Assembly (NCBI GenBank): GCA_021810025.1
Contig: JAJZJS010000001.1
Span: 2,109 to 66,108, forward strand
Origin: a bacterium
Lineage (GTDB): Bacteria; Patescibacteriota; Saccharimonadia; Saccharimonadales; UBA4665
Length of the DNA stretch: 64,000 nucleotides
Direction of reading: 5' to 3'
Part shown: positions 21,684-30,153 of the stretch, piece by piece
Layout of the letters: every line of letters begins with the position of its first letter
Position numbering within the stretch: the first letter of the stretch is position 1
Notes under the pieces: generated by a model
The model's database searches: none
Seen by the model: only the letters and a program-made list of their open reading frames with translations
What the model was told of the DNA's origin: nothing
Position numbers and translations under genes: made by a program

Positions 21684-21800
21684 GGGACCGAGATGATTAC
21701 CTGCGCTATGACAGGTGGGTGTTTGCACGTGATAACCTAAGCTATCGCAAATATTAAACTCCCTAATCGTATGTATTCAGATAATCATACGCTCGGTCTT
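21684..21800 (-). promoter_or_regulatory. Structured RNA element in the LCP-gene leader, riboswitch-like
   Basis: The closing helix is GACCGAG/CTCGGTC (21686-21692 with 21792-21798). Inside are hairpin ACCTG/CAGGT (about 21699-21716), a helix GGG.GTTT/AAAC.CCC enclosing TTTGC..GATA/TATC..GCAAA (about 21717-21763), and hairpin CGTATG/CATACG (about 21768-21791). The closing helix can be extended by ATGATT/AATCAT (21693-21698 with 21783-21788), which would break the last hairpin. Such either-or pairing is typical of switches. I cannot assign it to a known class. Confidence 0.5.
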
Positions 21801-21830
21801 GATTAATTAAAATCTTATCCGACTATTTTA

Positions 21831-21860
21831 ATTATATAGAATTTATTATTTTTTATCCAA
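21831..21860 (-). promoter_or_regulatory. Promoter of the LCP gene
   Basis: On the minus strand TTGGAT (21860-21855) and TATAAT (21836-21831) are 18 bp apart. Transcription would start near 21824, giving a leader of about 210 nt. Confidence 0.6.
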
Positions 21861-22482
21861 GCAGAATATTTAATAAATGTATCTCAATATTACTGATTGG
21901 AGTTGCCACAAATTGAAATATTAATAACATAAATATTAAAATAGCCATAAAACCAAATGACTCAATTCTTAACATAATTTCTTGAAACCATTCAGGCGCC
22001 AAAGCATATAATAACCTAGATCCATCAAGAGGAGGAAAAGGAATCATATTAAAAATAAAGAGACCAACATTAACCTCAGTAAATAAAATAATTGCCTCTT
22101 GGATTAAAGTATTACCATTAATTCCAATACTTCTATAAATTAAACCGCTTATAATGGCTAGAAATAAATTTGAGAATGGTCCAGCTAGCGCCACTATTGC
22201 AGATCCAAAATCTCCAAATCTTAAATTTCTAGGATTAATTGGAACTGGTTTAGCGGCAAAAAAGGGCATTAATCCAAACAAAACAAGCACAACTGGAATT
22301 GCTATTGTTGTTATTACATCAATACTTTTTAGAGGATTAAAAGTTAGTCTTCCGTGCTCAAGTGCAGTTGTGTCTCCTAGCCAGTAAGCCACATAGCCGT
22401 GCATAGCTTCATGAAACGTCATCGCAATTAAGATTGATACGAAAAAGATAACTATTTCGGTAAAATTGAGCGAGCCAAGCAT
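21853..22482 (-). CDS. M50-family (site-2) membrane metalloprotease
   Basis: The product has 209 residues and several membrane helices. The zinc motif HEAMH is at about 24-28 within MTFHEAMHGYVAYWLGD. The third ligand region is NMIPFPPLDGSRL at about 160-172. These are the marks of the short YwhC-type S2P peptidases, which cut proteins inside the membrane. No PDZ domain is present. Substrate unknown. Confidence 0.88.
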   Translation of the reverse strand: MLGSLNFTEIVIFFVSILIAMTFHEAMHGYVAYWLGDTTALEHGRLTFNPLKSIDVITTIAIPVVLVLFGLMPFFAAKPVPINPRNLRFGDFGSAIVALAGPFSNLFLAIISGLIYRSIGINGNTLIQEAIILFTEVNVGLFIFNMIPFPPLDGSRLLYALAPEWFQEIMLRIESFGFMAILIFMLLIFQFVATPISNIEIHLLNILLG

Positions 22483-22513
22483 ATTCCGTTAATTATAAAC
22501 GAATGCTTACGAC

Positions 22514-22542
22514 TTGACTAATGAAAGTTTTATCTCTATAAT
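22514..22542 (+). promoter_or_regulatory. Promoter of rpmB
   Basis: TTGACT (22514-22519) and TATAAT (22537-22542) are 17 bp apart, about 37 bases before the ATG. AGGATAAAG follows as ribosome site. Confidence 0.75.
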
Positions 22543-22578
22543 TCATATCTAATAATATTTCACAGTAGGATAAAGAAT

Positions 22579-22770
22579 ATGCAAGTATGCGACTTAACCG
22601 GAAAAGGTAAACAATACGGTCATAATGTTAGTTTTAGCCAAAGACACACTAAAAAGGTATGGAAGCCCAATCTTCAGCATAAAACAGTTATAGTTGACGG
22701 CAAAAAACTTTCTTTAAAAGTTAGCACTCAAGCCATAAGGACACTAAAGAAAAAAGGTCTCTTAACTTAA
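22579..22770 (+). CDS. rpmB: 50S ribosomal protein L28
   Basis: This 63-residue protein starts MQVCDLTGKGKQYGHNVSFS and has KVWKPNLQ, the L28 signature. The C-terminus (STQAIRTLKKKGLL) is also typical. It stands alone with its own promoter and converges with the metallo-beta-lactamase-like gene. Confidence 0.95.
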   Translation: MQVCDLTGKGKQYGHNVSFSQRHTKKVWKPNLQHKTVIVDGKKLSLKVSTQAIRTLKKKGLLT

Positions 22771-22776
22771 TCTAAG

Positions 22777-23406
22777 TTAGACTTCTTCTAATACAACAAG
22801 TCTTGTTACATCTGTTAAGTCACTTGCCTTCAATTTAAGCTTCGGTGTTGATTCACTAACCTCCATCGCCAATTCTTTTAGGGCGTCTTCTAGTTTGATT
22901 TGTTCTATTGGATACTTGAGTTTATTGCTAGCATAATGAGTCGGAATAATAATATTCGGTTCAATATCTTTTATTAACTTAAGTGCACCTTGTGGATCGA
23001 TTGTATACCCATTATTACCAACTGGCACAAACATTACATCAATATTGCCAATTAACTCTTTTTGATCATCTGTAAGATCACCCAGTATATGTCCAGTTAT
23101 TAGAATAGATAGATCAGAAGTGCTTAGCTTATACATTACCGACCTAACACCACTGTCATCATTCATAAAAGGTTGAGCCTGTATCCCTAAGATTGAAATA
23201 TCTCCAACTTCATATTCTCCGGGGGTACTGAATGCTAACTTAGCGTTATCAGAAAAGCTTGAATTAACGCGATTAGTAAAGAGAGCTACATCTGACTTAG
23301 TCAAGACACTTTTACCGCCTATTTGATTAAGGTTATCGTCAACCACTATCCTTGTATGCTTATCAGCAACTGAAATACAGTTTGCCCCATGGTACATAAA
23401 ATCCAT
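22777..23406 (-). CDS. Metallo-beta-lactamase-fold protein, divergent
   Basis: The product has 209 residues and resembles the YtkL/UPF0173 branch: MYHGANCISV at the N-terminus, PGEYEVGDISILGI in the middle, DVMFVPVGNNGYTID, and IPTHYASNKLKYP near the end. The classical HxHxDH zinc motif is not visible, so activity is uncertain. Its ATG overlaps the stop of the upstream winged-helix gene, so the two form an operon. Confidence 0.75.
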   Translation of the reverse strand: MDFMYHGANCISVADKHTRIVVDDNLNQIGGKSVLTKSDVALFTNRVNSSFSDNAKLAFSTPGEYEVGDISILGIQAQPFMNDDSGVRSVMYKLSTSDLSILITGHILGDLTDDQKELIGNIDVMFVPVGNNGYTIDPQGALKLIKDIEPNIIIPTHYASNKLKYPIEQIKLEDALKELAMEVSESTPKLKLKASDLTDVTRLVVLEEV

Positions 23407-24029
23407 TATTGTTCCTCCTCCTGCTTAGTTTCAACTGCAACAATCCCATGCATATCAACTAAAACCTGTTTTTTTGACCCTAGAACAGACAAGGCAAAAC
23501 GATCCTTGATTGCTATTCTATACTTAAAATCTTCCATTTTCATAATAGTATAGCGAATTACTTTGTTCTCTTTTTGTTCGAGATTATTAACATATTTAAC
23601 AAGAGCATTAGGGTTAACGTCTCCCACAATCAATAAATCTATTCCCGATGATTCGTCTCTAGTAAACTGACCAGTTAAAATAGCTAATTCAATATGTCCA
23701 ACGCTGTTTAATTGAATTTCGACTTCATTAGTACCTAATTTTAATGCTTCCTCCTCTTTCTGAATCGGGCTATAGCCCTTTCCGAAAATCTGCCGCAATG
23801 GTGCATAGAACTTATACTTCTGATTAACCTCATAATACAATTTATTGTTGTTGCTATCAGATACAATAATTCCTATACTAAGCAGATTGCTCAGTTCTCG
23901 CCTTACAGAATTAATCTGCTCATCAATTTTTCGAGTTATCTCTCTAACATAAAACTGTCTGTTAGGGTTACCTAAAAACAACTGCAAAAGCTTAACTCGT
24001 GTTTTAGAACCAAACAATTGCTCAACCAT
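23406..24029 (-). CDS. Winged-helix protein with a nucleotidyltransferase-like C-terminus
   Basis: The product has 207 residues. The N-terminal 85 residues form an ArsR/MarR-like winged helix (VREITRKIDEQINSVRRELSNLLSIGII). Residues about 110-170 resemble the MNT nucleotidyltransferase fold (AILTGQFTRDESSGIDLLIVGDV), probably with a degenerate active site. A -10 box TACAAT lies six bases before the ATG, so the mRNA is probably leaderless. It likely regulates or partners the neighbouring metallo-beta-lactamase-like protein; this is inferred from overlap only. Confidence 0.7.
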   Translation of the reverse strand: MVEQLFGSKTRVKLLQLFLGNPNRQFYVREITRKIDEQINSVRRELSNLLSIGIIVSDSNNNKLYYEVNQKYKFYAPLRQIFGKGYSPIQKEEEALKLGTNEVEIQLNSVGHIELAILTGQFTRDESSGIDLLIVGDVNPNALVKYVNNLEQKENKVIRYTIMKMEDFKYRIAIKDRFALSVLGSKKQVLVDMHGIVAVETKQEEEQ

Positions 24030-24035
24030 ACATGT

Positions 24036-24041
24036 ATTGTA
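24036..24041 (-). promoter_or_regulatory. -10 box implying a leaderless mRNA
   Basis: On the minus strand TGTTACAAT, an extended -10, ends six bases before the ATG at 24029. Confidence 0.55.
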
Positions 24042-24054
24042 ACAAAAAATGTTA

Positions 24055-24936
24055 TCAATTAAAATGTGATTCGTTTAAAAAAGATGTGGTGAGCACAACA
24101 ATGTCTTCCAGATTAATAGGTTGTTTATACCAGTGAATACTTTTATTTCTCCTGAACCAAGTTCTTTGCCGTTTTGCCAAATTTAAGGTTGCCTGAAGAA
24201 TATTTAGTTTAACTTGATCAATGGATATATTACCTTCAAGGTATTCTTTAAACTGAATGTACCCAATTGTTTTTAATCCTTCAATATCCCATCCAAACTT
24301 TTTTACCAAACCCCTGACCTCTATTTCGAGCCCATCTCTTATCATTTGGTCAATTCTATTTTGTATTCTGGCCTTGAGATCATTTCGATCTAATGTTACG
24401 CCTATTATGAAAGTGTTAGGACGAAGTTTAGACTTACGAGGTTGAGCTCCCTTCGTTTCAATTATGCGAATTAGGCGTCGTTTATTATGAACGTCAATAT
24501 TCTTAGTTTTATAGCCCTTATTAAGAATTAAATTATAGAGCTGATCAAGACTTAAATTATTCAGCTCTTCTCTTAAGATCTGATTTGACCTAGGAAGAAA
24601 AGAATAATTATATATCACTGCATCAACATAAAGTCCTGTGCCACCAACTAATATTGGCACCTTGCCCCTGGAATAAATATCTTCAATAACTTCTTTAACT
24701 TTAGCTGCAAATTTAGCGGCATTAAAATTATCATTTGGTTCAATAATATCGATCAAATGATGCCTTACTGTGTTTTGCATTATTTGATTGGGCTTAGCCG
24801 TACCAAGATCAAAGCCTTTTCTGATTGTTTGAGAATCAGCACATATTATCTCTGCCCCTAAAGACTGCGCTAACTTATACCCAAGTTCACTTTTCCCTGA
24901 AGCAGTTTCTCCAACAATACAGATTAGTGGTTTCAT
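24055..24936 (-). CDS. miaA: tRNA dimethylallyltransferase
   Basis: MiaA adds a dimethylallyl group to A37 of tRNAs that read UNN codons. The product has 293 residues. The P-loop GETASGKSELG (9-19) and ADSQTIRKGFDLGTAKP (about 33-49) are diagnostic, as is VGGTGLYVDA near 98. Its start overlaps the thrS stop by four bases, so both are on one transcript. Confidence 0.95.
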   Translation of the reverse strand: MKPLICIVGETASGKSELGYKLAQSLGAEIICADSQTIRKGFDLGTAKPNQIMQNTVRHHLIDIIEPNDNFNAAKFAAKVKEVIEDIYSRGKVPILVGGTGLYVDAVIYNYSFLPRSNQILREELNNLSLDQLYNLILNKGYKTKNIDVHNKRRLIRIIETKGAQPRKSKLRPNTFIIGVTLDRNDLKARIQNRIDQMIRDGLEIEVRGLVKKFGWDIEGLKTIGYIQFKEYLEGNISIDQVKLNILQATLNLAKRQRTWFRRNKSIHWYKQPINLEDIVVLTTSFLNESHFN

Positions 24937-26798
24937 TTAATATGTGTACGTGCTAAACGATTATCTCTTTCGTAAACTAAGCTCTCTATAAATGTCTCAA
25001 TGTTAAATGATGTATTGCTTGTTAAGCCATCATAAAGGTCAGATCTGATACGAGGTGTCACTAAGCCTAGTTTCAGCTCTTTAGCGCCAATGACAACGGA
25101 ATAAGGTATTTTCAATCTCTCAACTTCTCTAATCTTCTTGGAAACAGATTCATTGCCATTATCTAGTTTAACCCTCAGTCCTCTTTTTTTAGCCATAATT
25201 TCAAACTTCCTAGCAAACTCAACTACTCCGTCTTCCTGATTAAGCGTGATTATTCTTAATTGTTCTGGAGATAACCAAAGTGGGAATTTGCCTCCAGTGT
25301 GTTCGATATAGACGGCCATAAAACGTTCAATTGAGCCAAGAATTGCAGCATGAATCATGACAGGTTGTTGTTTAGATCCATCAGAAGCATCATAGGTAAG
25401 CTCAAATCTTTCGGGTTGTACAAAATCGAGCTGAATAGTTGCAACTTGATGTTCTCTTTTTAAGGAGTCGGTTGCCATAAAATCAATTTTAGGACCATAA
25501 AACGCAGCTTCACCTTTTTCAATGAAAAAATCTAATTTATTTTTCTCTACTGCGGACTTTAATTGCTCCTCAGAGGTACGCCAGATCTCTGGGGATCCTA
25601 AGTATTGAGGAGAGTCGTCCCTGAAACTAAGACGCAATCGTAGCTCCATGCCAATTATTTTATAAAATTTTTGGGTCAGCTTTAATAGATTATTAATTTC
25701 ATAATTAATCTGTTCTTGACTACAGAAGATATGACTATCGTCTTGAGTGATAGCCCTAACCCTGTTTAATCCTCCCAACTCTCCACTCTTCTCATCTCTA
25801 TATACAGTGGTTGTTTCTAAGTATCTTATTGGCAATTCTTTATATGAACGCTGCCTAAAAGCATAAATACGAGTATGGTGAGGACAATTCATGGGCTTAA
25901 GAACTAACTTATCTTTTGTTTCTTGACTCTTAACTAAAAATAGCTCGTCTCCAAACTTTGCCATATGACCAGATTTGACATAAAGATCCGTCTTTGTGAG
26001 ATGCGGCACAAAAACCTTTTCGAAGCCAATCTCAAGTCTTAATTGGTTGCTAAAATTAGCCAATTCATCTCTTAAAATAGTCCCTCTTGGTGTAAACAAT
26101 GGTAAACCAGATCCAACTAAATCAGAAAAAATAAATAGATCAAGTTCTTGTCCTAGTTTACGATGATCTCTATTCTTAGCTTCTTCAATTTGAGCTAGAT
26201 ATTCCTTTAGGTTTTGGTCATTCATAAAGGCAACCCCATAAATCCTCTGAAGTTGTGGATTTGATTCTTTTCCCCTCCAATAAGCTCCACTGATGCGCAT
26301 TAATTTAAAGCTTCCCGCTAAACCAGTCGAAGCAATATGAGGGCCTCGACAAAGATCGATAAACTCTCCATCTTTATAGAAAGAGACTTCTTTTAGTTGA
26401 GTTTTATTATGGTCAACAAATATTCCAAGCTCATCATGGTTTAGATCTTTAAATAAAGTCGTACCTTCTCTTTTCAGATCATTTATTAGCTCTTTCTTGA
26501 AAACTTGCTTTGATTGTTCTGCCCAGCTTAAAGCATCATTAATGGCCATGTTGTATTGTTCAAACCTTAAATTCTCTTTAATTATTGCGCGCATTACTGT
26601 TTCAATTTTAGGAAGATCTCCGTCAGATAAGCTAACACCTGGAATTAAAAAGTCATAATAAAAACCATTATCAACAACTGGCCCAATGCCAAACTGAGCA
26701 TTTGGATATAACCTAAAGATAGCCGAAGCTAAAATATGCGCCATAGAGTGGCGCATTGCATATTCTTCTAAATTTGTTTTGGATGTATTTCCTGACAT
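24933..26798 (-). CDS. thrS: Threonyl-tRNA synthetase without TGS domain
   Basis: It charges tRNA-Thr. From Met at 26798 the product has 621 residues. The frame can be extended to 26822, but AGAGG stands ten bases before 26798 and the longer start lies right behind a terminator. The editing domain has HSMAH and CRGPH, and the class II catalytic core shows KPMNCPHH, DEKSGELGGLNRVR and AILGSIERFM. The anticodon-binding domain closes the protein. The N-terminal TGS domain of E. coli ThrRS is absent; the editing domain starts about 25 residues in. It is followed by miaA with a four-base overlap. Confidence 0.93.
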   Translation of the reverse strand: MSGNTSKTNLEEYAMRHSMAHILASAIFRLYPNAQFGIGPVVDNGFYYDFLIPGVSLSDGDLPKIETVMRAIIKENLRFEQYNMAINDALSWAEQSKQVFKKELINDLKREGTTLFKDLNHDELGIFVDHNKTQLKEVSFYKDGEFIDLCRGPHIASTGLAGSFKLMRISGAYWRGKESNPQLQRIYGVAFMNDQNLKEYLAQIEEAKNRDHRKLGQELDLFIFSDLVGSGLPLFTPRGTILRDELANFSNQLRLEIGFEKVFVPHLTKTDLYVKSGHMAKFGDELFLVKSQETKDKLVLKPMNCPHHTRIYAFRQRSYKELPIRYLETTTVYRDEKSGELGGLNRVRAITQDDSHIFCSQEQINYEINNLLKLTQKFYKIIGMELRLRLSFRDDSPQYLGSPEIWRTSEEQLKSAVEKNKLDFFIEKGEAAFYGPKIDFMATDSLKREHQVATIQLDFVQPERFELTYDASDGSKQQPVMIHAAILGSIERFMAVYIEHTGGKFPLWLSPEQLRIITLNQEDGVVEFARKFEIMAKKRGLRVKLDNGNESVSKKIREVERLKIPYSVVIGAKELKLGLVTPRIRSDLYDGLTSNTSFNIETFIESLVYERDNRLARTHIK

Positions 26799-26832
26799 AA
26801 ATAACCTACCTCTGACAATCATATCATATCAA

Positions 26833-26876
26833 TAAAAAAAACGATTGTATGATCTCGCAAATTCATACAATCGTTT
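26833..26876 (-). terminator. Terminator hairpin just before thrS, probable attenuator
   Basis: A perfect 14-bp stem (26839-26852 with 26863-26876) is followed on the minus strand by eight T residues, ending about 35 bases before the preferred thrS start. Confidence 0.85.
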
Positions 26877-27093
26877 ACACCAACCATATTGTAGGTTAAA
26901 AAAACAATCTCGTCAAAACATCACCTAACATAACTAATTTATCATGGTTAGTATTATAAAGCTAGTATTTTAATGTCGTAATTCCTACACTATGCGCTGG
27001 GGATAACCTAAACTAATTATAACTCATATTTGGTATAAATTAAACATTATAAAAAATAAACTCAATATAATATAATTACTATTCGGAGATGCT
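26877..27093 (-). promoter_or_regulatory. Presumed thrS leader region
   Basis: This gene-free stretch should hold the promoter and leader of thrS. Possible pairs include TGTAGG with CCTACA and a small AACC/GGTT hairpin. I do not see the conserved T-box sequence. On the plus strand no gene is visible. Confidence 0.35.
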
Positions 27094-27170
27094 GGGCAAT
27101 TAGCTCATTTGGCTAGAGCGCTTCCTTGACGTGGAAGAGGTGAGAGGTTCGAATCCTCTATTGCCCACCA
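27094..27170 (+). tRNA. tRNA-Val (GAC)
   Basis: Acceptor GGGCAAT/ATTGCCC, anticodon loop TTGACGT with anticodon GAC, T-loop GTTCGAATC and encoded CCA. Confidence 0.96.
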
Positions 27171-27201
27171 TTTAATAAGATTAAATAATCATGTATGGTA
27201 C

Positions 27202-27230
27202 TTGACTTAACTTCTTGAATTTGATAATAT
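27202..27230 (+). promoter_or_regulatory. Promoter of a candidate small RNA
   Basis: TTGACT (27202-27207) and TAATAT (27225-27230) are 17 bp apart. Transcription would begin near 27237. Confidence 0.65.
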
Positions 27231-27236
27231 TTGTCA

Positions 27237-27407
27237 GTTAAACAAAGGGATTTGGTGAGTATATCAACTATAAGTGTCCTTGACACTTTCCAGTTGTTTT
27301 ACGAAGAGTTAGCTCCTTCGAAACCAACGAATCGTGTTCGTCGATTACGAACTAGTTAACAGAGAGAGTTGACTATATTTTAGCCCCGCAAGTCGCGGGG
27401 CTTTTTT
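27237..27407 (+). ncRNA. Candidate structured small RNA, class unknown
   Basis: About 170 nt lie between a good promoter and a strong terminator, with no open frame of note. A closing helix (27260-27269 with 27367-27377, one bulge) encloses hairpins AAGTGTC/GACACTT, CGAAG/CTTCG and AATCG/CGATT. I do not see the signatures of SRP RNA, tmRNA or RNase P. The length would suit 6S RNA but the branched fold does not. It sits between tRNA-Val and the NrdR-like gene. Confidence 0.6.
27382..27407 (+). terminator. Intrinsic terminator of the candidate RNA
   Basis: AGCCCCGC (27382-27389) pairs with GCGGGGCT (27395-27402) over a five-base loop and is followed by TTTTTA. Confidence 0.92.
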
Positions 27408-27471
27408 ATTATCCCCAATTATACAGGCTTTTGCACTATCTTTTTTAATAGCGATATGACAATATGTAGCT

Positions 27472-27876
27472 ATGGTGTGTATTTATTGTGGCTCTAAAAC
27501 TGCTATCACTAATTCGAGACATCAAAGAAGTACGAATAGTACCTGGAGAAGACGAAAATGCCTCAACAAAGCCTGTAAAGCTATTTTCACCACTAACGAA
27601 ATTGCAATCTATGAACAAAATTGGACCATTAAGTCTCAAGAAACAATTAGTCCATTTTTAAGGGATAAACTATATATTTCTGTATATAAAAGCTGTGGTC
27701 ACCGTCGAAATTCTGTTAAAGATGCAACTTTCCTTACTAACACGATCATTAATAAGCTAAACGCCGTTATTAAAGATGGAACTATTGATATCAGCGATCT
27801 CCTCAGAATATGTTTTGATACTTTGAGTAATTTTGACCAGATTGCTGCTACTTATTATAGGGCTTACTATTTTTAA
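27472..27876 (+). CDS. NrdR-like zinc-ribbon protein
   Basis: The product has 134 residues. The first 45 resemble the zinc ribbon of NrdR, repressor of ribonucleotide reductase genes: cysteines at 3, 6, 31 and 36, then AIFTTNEIAIYEQ. The rest (PFLRDKLYISVYKSCGHR, then helices) resembles a shortened ATP-cone. No nrd gene is nearby. No ribosome site precedes the ATG. It overlaps the convergent glycosyltransferase by four bases. It could regulate other genes or act as a diverged NrdR. Confidence 0.7.
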   Translation: MVCIYCGSKTAITNSRHQRSTNSTWRRRKCLNKACKAIFTTNEIAIYEQNWTIKSQETISPFLRDKLYISVYKSCGHRRNSVKDATFLTNTIINKLNAVIKDGTIDISDLLRICFDTLSNFDQIAATYYRAYYF

Positions 27877-29519
27877 CTTAATTTTCGAGAAGGATCAGCA
27901 TCCGAACTAATCAATTTCCCTTTTGAATTATAAACAGCCTTCTCTGTTACATCAAATTTGCTTAGATACCATTTAAACATCAACCGAGTTTGAGAATTAA
28001 AGGCAGTAATAGTTCCGTAAAGTAAGCTAGCAATTGGCGCCAATATCCACTGGAAAGCCATTAAAACAGAACGATGACGCTTATATCTTAGCGGCCTCGG
28101 AGGAAGAGTCACCAGACTGACGTAGACACTTGCTAAAAGTCCGATTAGACCAATTTGTTGTATTCTACTAACTATTAATGGCAACTGGTTAGCAGCAAAG
28201 CTATTCGGGTGTAGAAGGGACGGAACAAATGCTGCTCCAAACACTAAAATTGTTCCAGTAGCCCAAGTGACATGTCCTTCAAGAGTTCTTAATAGTTTGG
28301 CCATAATATCAACCTTAGATAACTTCTTATTCTTGCTAAATAGCCCCTTGTCTGCAATATAGGCTACATCTGAGACTCCATAGGTCCATCTTCTCAGCTG
28401 AATAAATTGAGCTTTCATTGTTCTAATATAGCCGTCGGCCAAGACAGCATCTTGATAGATTGGGATACTAATTGGATAAACTCTATAATCTCCGTCATAA
28501 TGAAAATAACTCCTCCAAAAATGATGCCCATCTTCAACTATGGTTCGAACGCTCCAAAAATCCATGTCAATTAATGCTCGCATTGATTGAGCATGAGCTG
28601 AAAAATTTCGTTCTAGATGAGGTCTTTTGGTCAGCACAATATAAAAAAGATTATTCCCTGTTGCTATTACCCTCATTAAGGTTGGAGCGTCCCATATATT
28701 GTTGGTGAACATCGGTAAAGGTTGATAGGAAGACTTAATGGGCTCTGGTACTACACAGAATAAATATGTTAAAGAAGAAAAATATAATTTATGGGGCCGA
28801 TTATCGGAATCAAGCGTAGTTACTAACACAGTCTCTGGTTCAATATTATGCTTTTTAAGATATTTCTCAAGTTCTCTACCAGCATATGTTATATTTCCAC
28901 CCTTTCCAATAACCTCTCCGGGTATATTAGGTGGATGCTTAACGCAAAAAGCATCTTTAAAGAACTTCTTATAGTCTTTTATCAAGCCCTTAACTCGAAC
29001 TTCTGTCTCTTTGCCAGCACGTCCTTCGTAAGCAATAATGAGCAACATCTTCTTAGAGTCATAGGTACTATCTAAAATAGATTTGATAGTTGGCTCTAAA
29101 ATATCACGAGTTTCATTAACGGTCGCAATAATTATAGCGTGAATAACTTCACTTGGCTTATAGATCACTGGATAAGACTTAACTCTTTCGATGCTTTCTA
29201 AATGCCACTTTGGTCGTTCTAGTCTATTCTCTGTTACAACTTCTCCAGCTTCAATATCTTGAATCAAGCCATCCCAATCTAGCCTTAGGTGTTTACGCAT
29301 CGTAAAATAACCACCTACAGCTCTAATGTCGTAGCCAATGGAACGAACAAAATAAATTAGTAAATAGGCGAGAATAAACACTACGGCATATGTAGTGTCG
29401 ATAAGCGTAAAGATAATGGGCGCAATTAATAAGCTCCAGCTTAAAGCACCTGGCAATATTTCAAAAAAACGATAATGACCCTTTCTGTCTTTTTCAAAAG
29501 GAATTTCAATATTCTTCAT
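27873..29519 (-). CDS. Membrane glycosyltransferase family 2 (cellulose-synthase-like)
   Basis: The product has 548 residues. Two N-terminal membrane helices (about 24-65) are followed by a GT-A domain with TVNETRDILEPTIKSIL and the metal-binding DSD in LDSDNRPH. QLRRWTYG is the (Q/R)xxRW motif of processive enzymes. Three or four C-terminal helices follow. It probably makes or extrudes a surface glycan. The stop of the upstream small membrane protein touches its ATG, so they act as a pair. Confidence 0.85.
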   Translation of the reverse strand: MKNIEIPFEKDRKGHYRFFEILPGALSWSLLIAPIIFTLIDTTYAVVFILAYLLIYFVRSIGYDIRAVGGYFTMRKHLRLDWDGLIQDIEAGEVVTENRLERPKWHLESIERVKSYPVIYKPSEVIHAIIIATVNETRDILEPTIKSILDSTYDSKKMLLIIAYEGRAGKETEVRVKGLIKDYKKFFKDAFCVKHPPNIPGEVIGKGGNITYAGRELEKYLKKHNIEPETVLVTTLDSDNRPHKLYFSSLTYLFCVVPEPIKSSYQPLPMFTNNIWDAPTLMRVIATGNNLFYIVLTKRPHLERNFSAHAQSMRALIDMDFWSVRTIVEDGHHFWRSYFHYDGDYRVYPISIPIYQDAVLADGYIRTMKAQFIQLRRWTYGVSDVAYIADKGLFSKNKKLSKVDIMAKLLRTLEGHVTWATGTILVFGAAFVPSLLHPNSFAANQLPLIVSRIQQIGLIGLLASVYVSLVTLPPRPLRYKRHRSVLMAFQWILAPIASLLYGTITAFNSQTRLMFKWYLSKFDVTEKAVYNSKGKLISSDADPSRKLS

Positions 29520-29884
29520 TACCTTAAGACAAATAACGAATTACTTACTATTAAACCGAATATTTCTAGCAAAATACCCAGATAGAGAATAACTATTGAT
29601 AAATTATGGTTTAATTTATAGGTTTTATAACTTAAAACAAAATTAATGACAAAAACCAAAATCCCGAAAACACTAAAACTGATTAGATCAACAATATTCC
29701 CATTTATAAAGCGATTTAGGGCATTAGGATCTGAACAATTGCGACATTGAACAATGTAATTTGAACTATGAATATCAATTAATCTTAAAATAATAAAAAT
29801 TATTAAAGCTATACTTAAAAAAAAGTTAATTGTTAATAAAATTAAGATGTAGTGATCTCTAAAATAAGTTTTAGTCTTAGCCAT
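29519..29884 (-). CDS. Small membrane protein paired with the glycosyltransferase
   Basis: From the Met at 29884 the product has 121 residues and three hydrophobic helices (about 13-35, 60-80, 92-115). I prefer this start to the ATG at 29914 because AGGTG stands close before it. It overlaps the glycosyltransferase start by one base. No family recognised; a partner role is inferred. Confidence 0.6.
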   Translation of the reverse strand: MAKTKTYFRDHYILILLTINFFLSIALIIFIILRLIDIHSSNYIVQCRNCSDPNALNRFINGNIVDLISFSVFGILVFVINFVLSYKTYKLNHNLSIVILYLGILLEIFGLIVSNSLFVLR

Positions 29885-29992
29885 GAATGCACCTATTATT
29901 TTAACATTTATCATTTATATTTATATATAAATTTGATTACAGATGCCATAAAGCCTCTAATCAACATTAAATACAACTCCCAGTACTAGAAA

Positions 29993-30067
29993 TGGTGCGG
30001 ATAGCGGGAGTCGAACCCGCTTCTCAGCCTTGGGAAGGCTACATACTATCCGGTATACGATATCCGC
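29993..30067 (-). tRNA. tRNA-Gly (CCC)
   Basis: Acceptor GCGGATA/TATCCGC, anticodon loop TTCCCAA with anticodon CCC, encoded CCA. The discriminator base is A, whereas most bacterial tRNA-Gly have U. Confidence 0.95.
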
Positions 30068-30076
30068 CAAAAATCT

Positions 30077-30153
30077 TGGAGCCACCTATCGGATTCGAAC
30101 CGATGACCCCCGCTTTACGAAAGCGATGCTCTAGCCAACTGAGCTAAGGTGGC
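30077..30153 (-). tRNA. tRNA-Thr (CGT)
   Basis: Acceptor GCCACCT/AGGTGGC, anticodon loop TTCGTAA with anticodon CGT, T-loop GTTCGAATC, discriminator T and encoded CCA. It lies nine bases from tRNA-Gly on the same strand. Confidence 0.95.
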
